A DNA stretch of 64,000 nt, taken from NCBI GenBank assembly GCA_020746995.1, contig JAGPXD010000001.1, forward strand, positions 5,270,001 to 5,334,000, written 5' to 3'. Numbering within the stretch: position 1 is the first letter of the stretch; every line of letters begins with the position of its first letter. Below, in pieces: positions 36,825 to 47,019 of this stretch. The position numbers and the translations under genes were made by a program. The DNA is from Plectosphaerella cucumerina (taxonomy: Eukaryota; Ascomycota; Sordariomycetes; Glomerellales; Plectosphaerellaceae). The notes beneath the pieces were generated by a model, which was not told the origin of the DNA, did no database searches, and saw only the letters and a list, made by a program, of their open reading frames with translations.

Positions 36825-38853
36825 ATGTCAGAAGAGGACTCCAAGAACAACAAGCGGAACCACACTGAGTTCAGCCAGAACGATGACTCCGGTACGCGAT
36901 GCCTGCCCGCCTCCCAAACTCTATCCGCTGACATGCTCGTTCTCAGACAGCTCCTCCGACGATGACATGGGCCCGCAGCTGCCCACCGAGGCCCCCAAGA
37001 AAAAGCGCAGGGTGCTACCTCACGAGAAGCACTACGTTGCGGCGCTGCCCAAGTCGACAAGATACTCAAAGTCCCTGATGCACAAGGAGCAAGTCGCCTT
37101 CGTCACCATCACGCCATTGACCGACTTCCTTATCACCACCTCTACCGATGGCGTCGTCAAGTTCTGGAAGAAGATGGCCGACGGCATCGAGTTTGTCAAA
37201 GAGTTCAAAGCCCACCAGGGCGAGGTTCGCTCCGTAGCCGTCAGCCGAGACGGCAGGAGCTTCGCGACTGCCGGCGCCGACGACTCCCTCAAGATATTCG
37301 ACGTCATCACCTTTGACCTTCTGGCCATGCTGAATCTGGGATTTACCCCGCGATGCCTATGCTGGGTCCATCGCAAGGGCGCATCACTGCCGCTACTGGC
37401 CGTATCCGAGGACGCGAAGCCGCTCGTGCACATCTTCGATGGTAGAGGCGAGCGCCAGGACCCGATACACACACTCAAGTCGCTACATCGCAGCCCTGTC
37501 AACGTCATGGCCTTTAATGAGCAATATGACTGCGTCGTGTCGGCCGATGACAAAGGTATGGTGGAGTACTGGAGGCCGAGCGGTGACTACGAGAAGCCCG
37601 ACAGTGTCTTCGAGTTCAAGGCCTCGACGAACCTCTTTGAGTTCAAGAAGTCAAAGACAGTGCCGACGTCCCTCAGCGTCTCCCCTGACGGCAGGCACTT
37701 TGTAGCCCTTTCACAGCCCGATCGCAAGATTAGGGTCTTTGACTTCGCCTCAGGCAAGCTCTACCGGACATACGACGAGTCTCTTACCGTCATCGAGGAA
37801 ATGCAACAGGCTGGAACGGCACCACAGAAGCTCGAGCCTGTCGAGTTTGGTCGTAGGTTCGCCGTCGAGCGGGAGATCGAGTCTCCTGCCTACAAGGACA
37901 AGGCCAATGTCATCTTTGACGAGTCGGGCCACTTCATCATCTACGGCTCCATCTCCGGCATCAAGGTCGTCAACACGTACACCAATCAGGTCGTCAAGGT
38001 TTACGGCAAGGACGAGAACTTCCGCGCCGTTAACCTCGCCATCTACCAGGGTCAGCCGCAGAAGAAGGGCATCACCACCGTCGAGATGGGCGCCTCGAGC
38101 AACCCTCTGCTGCAGGAGTCCGAGTCGAGGGACCCCATCATCATCGCCACCGCCGTCAACAAGGTCCGCTTCTACATGTTCACCAACCAGGAAGAAGTGT
38201 CAAAATCGACAAGGGATGTGCACAACGAGAAGCCTACGCTGCTAGGCCAGAAGAAGGCTGCAGAGGCAAAGGCTGGCGAGACGGGCACCGGCGCTGTGCT
38301 GCACACGACCTTCGGTGACATCCACATCCGCCTCTTCCCCGATGCGGCACCGAAGGCTGTGGAGAACTTTGTCACGCACTCAAAACGTGGCTACTACAAC
38401 AACACAATCTTCCACCGTGTCATCCGCAAGTTCATGATCCAGTGTGGCGACCCTCTGGGCGATGGCACCGGCGGCGAGAGCATCTGGGGCAAGGAGTTTG
38501 CCGACGAGTTTAGCAGCCTCAAGCACGACAAGCCCTACACCGTGAGCATGGCCAATGCTGGCCCCAACACCAACGGCAGCCAATTCTTCATCACGACAGA
38601 AAAGACGGTGAGTTTGCCCCAGTCCCGGCAGGCATCCCCATTCGCTGGGCGTCTGTGCGTGCAAGGGGGTCGTTCGGTCCCGTGTCCGTACACAAGCTAA
38701 CATTGAGACAAACAGCCGTGGCTTGACGGCAAGCACACGATCTTTGGACGCGCGACGCAAGGCCTGGACGTCATCCATAAGATTGAGACGACGCGGACCT
38801 ACAAGGAGAAGCCCGAGGAGGATATCAAGATCCTCAACATTGACATCATGTAG
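36825..38853 (+). CDS. PPWD1: WD40-repeat cyclophilin (PPWD1 type)
   Basis: Peptidyl-prolyl isomerase fused to a WD40 propeller; PPWD1 proteins associate with spliceosomes. Three exons, 36825-36891, 36947-38607 and 38716-38853, giving 621 residues. The N-terminus is acidic with a basic nuclear-signal-like APKKKRRVL (about residues 36-44). WD repeats occupy about 65-345 (VTITPLTDFLITTSTDGVVKFW, EVRSVAVSRDGRSFATAGADD and others). The cyclophilin domain (about 470-621) keeps catalytic-site residues: the Arg in IFHRVIRKFMIQ, GTGGESIWG, MANAGPNTNGSQFFIT, and the Trp in PWLDGKHTIFG encoded after intron 2. Intron 1 donor is GTACGC. Length and domain order match the family. Confidence 0.95.
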
Positions 38854-39506
38854 ATCGGGATGGTGCCACCCACCTGGACCCGGGGCGGACGTTGAATAAT
38901 GAAGCGCAATGCCTGCCAGCAGATCAGGCCGGGACAACCTCTTCCTCCCCAGAGCCGGGAGACCCAGAACCGAGAGACACGAGTGATCCGGGATCAGATC
39001 GATGACGGGGCCGGGACGGACGGGACCAGACCCCCACACCGAGCCCAACATGCGAGGTTATGCGCCACGCATGCAGCTGCCCCCAAGAGGCCGGCGCAGC
39101 AGCGACTAGGAAGACCATCCTGCTACGTGGTGATCCCCAACCCCCACGCATTCTGGGGCAGGCCTCGACAGGGCGAAGGGCACGTGGACATGGTGCTCCG
39201 GCCAGTCCTCTCTATTTTCTTCTCGCCTATTGCCGTGCCGTCCGTTGACGGCGAGCCGTGACCGTGCTGCAGGCGGACGCAGGTTGGGCTTTAACTACCG
39301 GTGCCTCTGCTCCTCGCTCGGGCACAGTGCTGCTCTCCTCTCGTTCTCTGCGTGTACACACCTTCCCCGGACTTCGAGTGCCCCAGACTTGGCTCCCCAC
39401 ACTTTCGTTGCACACGCCGTGATCTCCTTGCCTTCAGTCTATCCGTACCTGCAGCAGCCTGCCACCACTGTTCCCAGTCCCCCGGACATGGTCCTCGGGC
39501 CGTAGT
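38854..39506. other. Spacer before transcription factor gene
   Basis: 3' flank of the WD40-cyclophilin and promoter/leader of the Zn2Cys6 gene. Pyrimidine-rich near 39300-39480. No other gene seen. Confidence 0.5.
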
Positions 39507-42157
39507 ATGCCGCGTGCTCGAAAACCAGGCGCGCTGGCACCGAAGAGCCGAAGCCGCAACGGGTGCTGGTGAGTTTGTCGGAGAGATGGTGCCAAGGCTT
39601 GGCCGTGGCTGTGGCCTGATCTCTGGCCCAATGCTGACTGGGTCTCTTCAGGCCATGCAAAGGCCGTAAAGTCAAGTGTGGAGAGGAACGTCCCAGCTGC
39701 CTCAAGTATGCCATCCAATCTGTGTGATATTTTCTTCACATGCTAAGAGACATAGTTGCTTGAAGCTGGGCGATACCTGCGACTACAACATCAGGCTCAA
39801 CTGGGGCGGCCGCCGAACGAAGAAGTCAAGCCAGAGCCTCGAAAGCCCTTTGGCACCTACTCCACCCCAGCAGCAGCAGCAGCAATATGTAAACCCAGAA
39901 CCGTCTCTCATTCTCAAGAGAAGCCATACGTTCCCGACCACGGCCTCTTCCTCGTCAACCACTGTTTGCGGCCCCACTCAACAACAAAGCTCACAAGTAC
40001 ACCCTGCGTGGCAAAGCCTGGGGCAAGGGCCACCAGAGAGTCTGGAGTACACAGATGGCACTAGTCATGTACCTCGAGCTTCTTCCTCGTCATCCCTCTT
40101 TGGAAAGGGAGCACCGTCTTTTCCTGTTCCTGTCGCCGTGATGCCTTCTTGGTCTCCTTTCGGCAGACAGGCCGATACGTTCTCTTCTCCTTTGGCGGAT
40201 GACGCGGGGGCGTATGTTCCCCAGGCTAAGCACCGGAGAGCCAAGTCGCTTGCCGAGGTGAGCGATGCGATGTCTGCATGGCACCACTCGCCCATCATGT
40301 CCTCTACATCCTCCCACGACATGGGCAGTCCGTGCCCGCCACTGTCCATTGCTCAGCACGGGTATTCTTCCGTGTCCCATGGCTCCCCAGCAACGCCCGC
40401 TGTGTCAGCCGTCATCGGTGACGAGGAAGAGAGCAAAGCAGGTCTGCTGCTCCCGCCGCCCATGCCTCCGTTCCAGGGAAGCGACTCTGACGCCGCAGAG
40501 GCGTATAGCTTTTATGGATTTGACGTTGGCGCTCAGGACCGCGATGTCGGGAGGAATGACGACGCCGCTTGCGTGCCTTACATAGGTTTCCCGGCGTCTA
40601 AGATCAATGGGGGCGTTCATCTAATCTCACAATCTCTCGCGGACCGTGCCGCGGCGCATAGGGGGTTGGGAGGCTACTACGACAGCCCAGTGCCCATCCT
40701 CATACCAAGGCATCTCGAGCCAATACCAGAGAAGTATGTGACTTTCTGAGGCAAAGAGGAATCTCTAACTTTATATGTTAGGTTGAAGGGTAATCGGATG
40801 AATCTGCTGGTGAGTACTCAATTGTTGCTCGACATGGCTCCTGCTGACTGCTCCTTCGTCAGTATTTTGTATGCAACCCCAGTAAACCATGATTGACCCT
40901 GCTAAGACTCGTCCTTCAGCACCACTTCATCAACCATACCGCACGAGGTCAGATGACGCTCAGAGCTAGGAAGCATTCCTTCTCGCTGACAGCTTCCAGT
41001 CTTCGTCCCCTACGATGACCTCCTATCGAACCCCTTCCACACCGTCCTGCCGCATATTGCAGTCAAGGACGATACGTTGCTAAGCCTGCTTCTGGCATAC
41101 TCCGGTGAGAATCTCGATTCTGATCTGATGAACTGGTCTTGACATGTTGGTAGCTTCCCACCGCGCTAGAGTCCTCCAGCAATCCGAGCCGGAGATGCGA
41201 ATGGCCACATGGGTCGAGGATATCTTCCCGGCACTACGACGAACGCTCAACGATGATGAAGGGCCGGTGTCAGATGCTAAGATGGCGGCCGCCATCATGT
41301 TGACCTCGCTAGAGATCATATCTCCAGCGGCTTTCGGGTTCGACATTCCGTGGCAAAGACATCTCGCTACGGCTAGGAGCCTGATGGCAAAGCGAGCGCA
41401 ACCCATGACCGCCTACGGGCTCCCACCGGGGGATACTGCGGTTGCCTCCTTTCTCTGCAGCTGGCTTGCATATCTCATTGTCATGGGATCTTTGAGCGGC
41501 GGAATGGCCGGGGAATCCTACGACTGCGAAGATGACGAGCCGCAGCTACCAATACTTCCAGGGATCTATCAAGATCCTGATGAGATTGATTGCATCATGG
41601 GGTTTTCCCTGCGGTGCCTGGGTCTCCTTTTTCAGGTAGCCAGCCTGATCCGCCGCTTCGAGGGACAACATCCCTTGGATACAACCCAGGATGTCGGCCA
41701 GGACGCAGCCCGCCTAGATCAGGACCTCAGGACCAGTATGCTCCGGCCGGTCCATCCGTGCCGTCACGTACGACCCGAGGTCCTCGCTTCTGACGATTTG
41801 GATGAAATGGCCGCGATCAACGAGTCCTTTCACCTCGCAGGGCTCATCCACCTACACCGCCGCGCACTAGGCAAGACGGCGTCGCATCCTGACGTGGCGG
41901 TTCTTGTGGGACGCATCCTCCTGTGTCTAGGCCGAGTACGGCCCGGTCAGTCAGCCGAGGCTGCCATGCTGTTCCCAATGTTCACTGCTGGCTGCGACGT
42001 GCCGGATGACGCAAGGAGGGGTCAGGTGCTGGAGAGATTCCGGAGCGTCGAGGCCAGCGGCATGATACATGTGCGGCGTGCAAGACGGCTGATGGAGAAG
42101 TCGTGGGTGCTGGGGAGGCCGTGGGAGACTCTGATAACGACTGAGTTCATCGGCTGA
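39507..42157 (+). CDS. Zn2Cys6 fungal transcription factor
   Basis: DNA-binding regulator. Eight exons by frame and splice signals: 39507-39568, 39652-39705, 39756-40733, 40782-40809, 40863-40868, 40920-40947, 41000-41104 and 41154-42157, giving 754 residues. The binuclear zinc cluster is split by two introns; Cys at 20, 23, 30, 37, 40 and 47 give the exact C-x2-C-x6-C-x6-C-x2-C-x6-C pattern (CWPCKGRKVKC). A Ser/Pro/Gln-rich linker has six Gln from a CAG run. The middle homology region starts near NRMNLLYFHHFINHTARV and LLLAYSASHRARVLQQ, typical of the large PF11951-type fungal regulator family. Its target genes cannot be read from sequence. It ends 126 bases from the convergent DUF3176 gene. 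Exon 5 is only 6 nt. Confidence 0.9.
39868..39882 (+). repeat. (CAG)5 run encoding polyGln
   Basis: Five perfect CAG units followed by CAA in exon 3 of the Zn2Cys6 factor, encoding six Gln. Confidence 0.85.
40863..40868 (+). other. 6-nt micro-exon of the Zn2Cys6 gene
   Basis: TATTTT, encoding Tyr-Phe, lies between a 53-bp and a 51-bp intron, each with GT, branch-like CTGAC/CTAAG and CAG signals. Including it gives the family-typical LLYFHHF sequence; skipping it keeps the frame but drops the two residues. Confidence 0.8.
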
Positions 42158-42283
42158 GGGCAGGAAGGGGTAAATGTATGGACTAAAATGGGCGGCCTTG
42201 TGACATTATATGACGAATGATGATCAAAGATTGACAATTGTTACAAATTTGGCTCAGCGCTGTCCGCATGATACCACGATGTA

Positions 42284-44372
42284 TCAGACGTATATCTTGC
42301 CCTTGACTGGAGTCAGAACTCGGTCGGCCACGTCAATGGCCAATCGAGCTCCTGTCGGCTCTATGAGTCCGTCGTCTTCAGCCCTCGGGGCAGTCTCGCA
42401 GTCAGCATCCTGTGAGGCGAAGGGTTCCGAGTACGAGTTTGTTGCAGAATTCCTCCTTTTCAGCTTCACTTCTCCGTACTTGAGCCTTGATCCGCCGTGA
42501 TTCTTGGCGATCTGACTTGCAGGCATGTTGCTTCCGACCTGGCGGAGAAGAGGGGCATCAAAAGCCTTTGCGATCTCCAGCGGCGACATGGAAAAGGAAC
42601 GGCCGCACCGTCGCCAGCCTGTGAGAAGCAGGGCCACCAAGACCGACACAGCGGTGGATATGCCCACGGCGATGAAGGCGAAGAGAGAGTTGGTGCGGTA
42701 GATGGCGACAATGCTCGTCTGACGCACCGTCACTCGCTGAATCTTGCTGGGTTTCGTTTTCATGGCCTGCAGTGCCCGCTCTCTTCTATGAAGCGATCCC
42801 TCACGACTGTTGTTGAAATATTTAAGTAGCTCCTCGGTTCTTCTTGGCGTCGAGATCATGGTCTCCAAGGCGTAGCGGAGTGACAGTTCGTGAAGTGTGT
42901 CTGTGAAGCTTTCGAGTGGATCGCGGAAAGAAAGTCGGAATCCGTGACCTCGAACGGTGCCTTGTTCTAGGATCGGTTTGACATTGGTCTGATTGATGAA
43001 TTGGCGTGGCCCCAGCCCCTGAATCCCATGTTGATACTCGGTGCCATCGTATGCCGAAAAGCCTGCATATTGTTCTTGCATTGTCTGTTCGACCCCCGCC
43101 AGCATTGGTACTTGTCTTGTGTAATCCTTACTGGTGGCCGACGGAATAGCCTCGATGCCCCGGTTTCGGATTGAGAGCTCGGGTTCTAGGAGCTGCTCCA
43201 GGCGAACGACGTTTTCCTCTGTGATTTCGATAGAGAGATTGACCCAGGCTGAGGTGAAATTACACCTCTGTATTGTCAGGAAATCACTCGCAGTGTCCTC
43301 TCTGAAGTAGTTGGTGTAGTTGATGGCTGCGGGGAACAGGTCGGATGCTGGCCAAGGAAGTTCTTCGGGGCCTGTGCCATTTTCCACACTTTCTTGCCTA
43401 TCCCTATCGAGCGTAGCCTGAAGCTGGAAGTCGATGGGATAATGATCACACGAGTATCCAGCATCCCCACCAACCTCCTCGCATTTGCGTAGAAACTCTG
43501 TGCCTGGAAACGATTGGAATTCCGCGATGACTGGAACCCTTTGATCCACGATTGAGATGGATCCCTTTTTGCAAGCTCTGCTGAACCCTGCCACTGTGAC
43601 GCTGGCCCTGCAAGTTGCACCAGATGGACAAACAGAGGACGAGAGACGCATTGGCTGTCTTTGGCTCAATCCTATGGCCACTCTGGCAAACTCGTCTTGA
43701 TAGGCCGCCGGCGCTGGGGTGAGCCCCTCGTAATATTGAGCGGTAAGATTCCACATGGGCTCCCGCCTGATGGGGATGTCCTTATCGACCAAGATGGGTT
43801 GTGGAACAAGATCAACCACAACCGCCCGCTGGAGCAGGGGACCGTTGGCCGCCATCAGAAGCAAGATGATTCCCGCTGTTCTGAGAACGGGTTCCGGATC
43901 ATGCCTGGTGATCTTGAAGCGCGACAGGGCATCGTGTTTGAGCTCCCATACGCTGTGAAGAGTCTGCAGCTTGACCCCTGAATCCGAGAGCAGCAGCGAC
44001 CACCAGTACGTTTCGGCGCCTTCTTGGAACGCCGAACGTAGGCAGATGCCGGACAGGGTCGCTAGGATGGAGAGATACACGCTGGGAGCGATGGGCCAGT
44101 CATCCACAGGATCTTCGTCGGCGAAGTAGACAATGTACTAGACACCCTGGAGTCAGTCATGGACGTTCAAGGCGCATCGGAAGCCTCAACATATGGAGAT
44201 AGAAACATGTTTATCAAACTCCCGTGGTGGTTGAGAGAGAGAGAACTGGGTGAATTCTCACCAGAGCGACTCCGGAGATGACAATTGATGCTCCCAGGAG
44301 GGCAAATGATAGGAGAGGTGCGTTTTTGAGCACACCAGGCTGCCATGGCCGCGATGGAGCTGTAGACCGCAT
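42284..44372 (-). CDS. DUF3176 family membrane protein
   Basis: Two exons, 44372-44262 and 44137-42284, joined by a 124-bp GTGAGA...TAG intron, giving 654 residues. Domain layout fits the DUF3176 family, which is widespread in filamentous ascomycetes and has no known function. Near the N-terminus are three hydrophobic segments: LLSFALLGASIVISGVAL, a second around SVYLSILATLSGICL, and a third around LRTAGIILLLMAANGPLL. A long non-cytosolic loop (about residues 130-510) follows, with several Cys and N-x-S/T sites. The last membrane helix is SLFAFIAVGISTAVSVLVALLL, with a cytosolic tail. An alternative upstream Met (44489) is in frame. The 3' end lies 126 bases from the convergent transcription factor gene. 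Confidence 0.85.
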
Positions 44373-44616
44373 TTTTGAGGGCGTTCTGTCAAACCTTCGG
44401 ATGTTCTCCAGAATTCCGACGTAGCAAAAAACATACAACACCGGGGATTCGCTGGTCGTCACCGACCCAACTACTGATCCGGCGCTCACGAGTTTAACTA
44501 GGGGAGAGCGGACGGGATCCCGTGTTTTCTCGTGGCTATGGTCGTATGTGCTGAGAGGCTGGACTCGGTGCTGCTATAGAGGTGGTGTTCCTGGCGGACA
44601 GGCGGAGGTAGCAAAT
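44373..44616. other. DUF3176 leader
   Basis: Upstream flank of the DUF3176 gene. The frame is open back to an ATG at 44489, leaving the true start uncertain. Nothing else seen. Confidence 0.4.
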
Positions 44617-44955
44617 CTATATCACCGGACCTGGGTAGATCAGGCTCTGCGCAGCCCTATAAATACCGCGGTAGCGCCAGTTCGAACACCCGCAGGATGG
44701 GCCCAGACATTCGACTGCTGCAAGTTCGACGCCTCCTCAGACATGGATGATAGTCATACCCAATGGAATAGGCTCGTTGACAGCAAACTTGTGCTTGGCA
44801 GCATAAGCTCTCCCACACCCACTCCATGTAGCATTCTTGTCGTTGGGGGCTGGCTCTTTGTGGCACATCCCAGCCCTAGCCTGATTTCGAGAACGAACCA
44901 TGTGATACGGATAGTCGATGTATGCCAACCATCTGTGCTGTGCGGCGTCCGACAT
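44617..44955 (-). CDS. Candidate small Cys-containing protein (98 aa)
   Basis: A possible two-exon gene, 44955-44760 and 44717-44617, with a 42-bp GTATGA...CAG intron that is short for this genome. The first exon encodes a polar, aromatic-rich segment (RWLAYIDYPYHMV, CHKEPAPNDKNATWSGCGRAY). The second adds CLGPSCGCSNWRYRGIYRA. In total it would have five Cys. I do not recognise the family. No signal peptide is visible at this Met. An upstream exon could carry one, since the frame stays open upstream to about 45024. The Cys clustering downstream of the intron is what makes me list it. It could be a fragment, a pseudogene or chance. Confidence 0.28.
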
Positions 44956-45621
44956 GGTGGGGTAGTGGCGAGCCGTGATGCCATCCTGGAGCCTGGGGAT
45001 GTCCGGTGTGTGCGAGCTGACCACGTCTGCCCTGGGTGAGGGGAAGCATTTTTTCCCTTATGACGGTCGCAGATCCGCCCTTGTATAGCTATCGAGTCTT
45101 CAAGCTCACGGACAACCTAGGACCGGGGTCTTCAAGGTTTACTGTGTTCATCGGTTATTAAGGTACGATGCAGGAGAACGAGCACATGGTCCATCGGAGA
45201 TGGTATCTTTGGTGTCCAGGTACTCAACAAACACGAAGACGAGAAATTCTTAAATGCAGAAAGTTAGGTCGCATCGTTGGCTTGGGTTGGTTGAAGCTCC
45301 TGATCTTCCAAGATGTAGTCAGACGGCGGGGTGTTTTGGTGGTCGAAGTTGGAAGCACAGGGGAGAGAGGCGCTAGAAGGTCGGCGGCGCGGGGGACCAG
45401 GGAAGGCGCGTCCCGTCGGGTAGAACAACCCCACCACACCTTCCTGACGCGATGCCTCGTCTCGACTTCAACCACCAAAGAAACCTGCGCTCCTACACAT
45501 CGCCGGCGTCCCCTTCTGCCCGCCAACCCTTGCCCTCCCGCGCCCGATCCGCAATGGCCTGAGAGAGGCACCTCCAACACCCGACCCACCTCCCCTCCCA
45601 GCCTCGGGCCCCTCCTCCGCC
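44956..45621. other. Upstream region of SLD5
   Basis: Promoter/leader of SLD5, pyrimidine-rich from 45470 to 45620. An ACGCGA element close to the MCB cell-cycle consensus lies near 45446, about 175 bases before the ATG; such hexamers occur often by chance. No separate gene supported. Confidence 0.45.
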
Positions 45622-46417
45622 ATGGACATCGACGACATCCTCCACGAGGTCGACCCGGCCTCCCACGCCGTGCCGGACGAGACACAAGATCTCCAGTCCC
45701 TCACCCGCGCCTGGATCGCCGAGCGTTCAGCACCCGAGCTTCTCAAGTCCGCCCCCCTCCACTCTGCGCGCCTGTCACCCAAACATCCCCACTGACATCT
45801 CCCTCCCTCGCCCAGCTGGCCCCCCGACGGCCTCTTCGAGCGCGTCAACGACCGCATCAAGCAACAGATCGAAAAGGTCGAAGACCTCACCGGCGACATG
45901 GACCCAAAGACAAACTTCGCCCTCATCGTAATCCAGACCGAGCTCGAGCGCTACAAGTTCCTCGTCCGCAGCTACCTGCGCGCCCGCATCGCAAAGGCAC
46001 GACCCCTCCATCCATCCATCCCTCCCTCCTTACGATCCTAACCTTCTCCCCTACCAGATTGACAAGCACGCCCTCTACTACCTCTCCAGCCCTGCCCTTC
46101 GCGAACGCCTCTCCCGCACTGAGCTCGCCTACGCCACCCGTCACCAGGCCCTGCTACACAATCACTACCTCTCCTCCTTCCTCTCCGCCTTCCCTCCACA
46201 GCTGCAGAACCTTAACGACGCTGCCGGCAACGTCTCGATGGTCGATGCGCCGGACCCAGATACTGCCGTCTTCATCCGCATGCTGCGCGACACGGAGGTC
46301 GAGGGGCGCGGTACCGACTCGGACGACTCCGTCACCGCCAAGGAGGGGGACATTCTCATCTTGCGCTGGTCCAGCGCAAAGCCTATCGTTGACGCTGGCG
46401 ACGCGGAGCTCGCATGA
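45622..46417 (+). CDS. SLD5: GINS complex subunit SLD5
   Basis: Subunit of the GINS tetramer, part of the CMG replicative helicase needed for DNA replication initiation and fork movement. Three exons, 45622-45746, 45816-45996 and 46058-46417, giving 221 residues, the usual Sld5 size. The N-terminus MDIDDILHEVD, the helix-rich core (LFERVNDRIKQQIEKVEDLT, LIVIQTELERYKFLVRSYL) and the RARIAK-IDKHALYYL motif across intron 2 identify it. The C-terminal B domain ends in DILILRWSSAKPIVDAGDAELA. Intron 2 has no GT donor: the conserved junction requires a GC-AG intron (45997-46057). Intron 1 uses GTCCGC with a CTGAC branch. Confidence 0.93.
45997..46057 (+). other. GC-AG intron of SLD5
   Basis: A 61-bp intron beginning GCACGA after exon AAAG and ending CTACCAG, with a good CTAAC branch site 13 bases before the end. 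No GT dinucleotide occurs in the intron, and the retained reading frame meets a stop inside it. Confidence 0.75.
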
Positions 46418-47019
46418 TGCCTGGAAATAAGGGCAGTTACAGTCACACCATCCGGCTTCCAGCCGACATGTTGCGCCGAGCAGCATACATATCACCCTAT
46501 TGATGGGCTAGGCTCGTCAGGCGGCCTTCACGTCACGCCACCACGGGTCACCTTGGCGGCGGCTTGGAGATGCCTATCGTAAGATATCCAGGCCCGGAAG
46601 CGCTCATGTAGCCTCGTCCCATCTCACGATGCATGTCAGGGAGTATCAATCTCATCAAAAGCCGCATCTAAGCGTTTGTGCCGCCAGCTCCCCGCCTCTA
46701 GGCTCTTCAAGAGCACCAGGCAACTAATAGATGTCGGGAACATCTTCTCTCCATCCAAATACTCAATCACCACCCCCGAAGATGCAATCCAGATATGGAA
46801 AGAGCCGACATACCCGGGGTATATTGTTCGCCTGAGGCGACATGAATAGTCTATAGGAAAATATAGCTCGGTGGGCGAGGGTATACACCTCGCACACACC
46901 AGTGCAGTCTCCGGATGTCAAACTCCGTCCCTTGAAATATTCCCCTTTGAAATGCTGCATACCCAAACGCCATCCTAAACAGATTCTTGCTTTTTTCTTT
47001 GTTGTGTTGTTGCCTGTGG
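46418..47019. other. Convergent intergenic region
   Basis: 3' flanks of SLD5 and of the large minus-strand gene. An 87-codon minus frame (46899-46636) was considered and not accepted. No other feature. Confidence 0.5.

Noticed and set aside
34566..44372. Dehydrogenase, Zn2Cys6 factor and DUF3176 gene as a metabolite cluster
   Set aside because: No backbone enzyme (PKS, NRPS, terpene synthase), transporter or P450 is present, and a housekeeping WD40-cyclophilin lies between them.
46636..46899. 87-codon minus frame between SLD5 and the 1169-aa gene
   Set aside because: Sequence looks mildly protein-like but codon use is unlike neighbours, and it lies in a short convergent 3' region with no partner exons.
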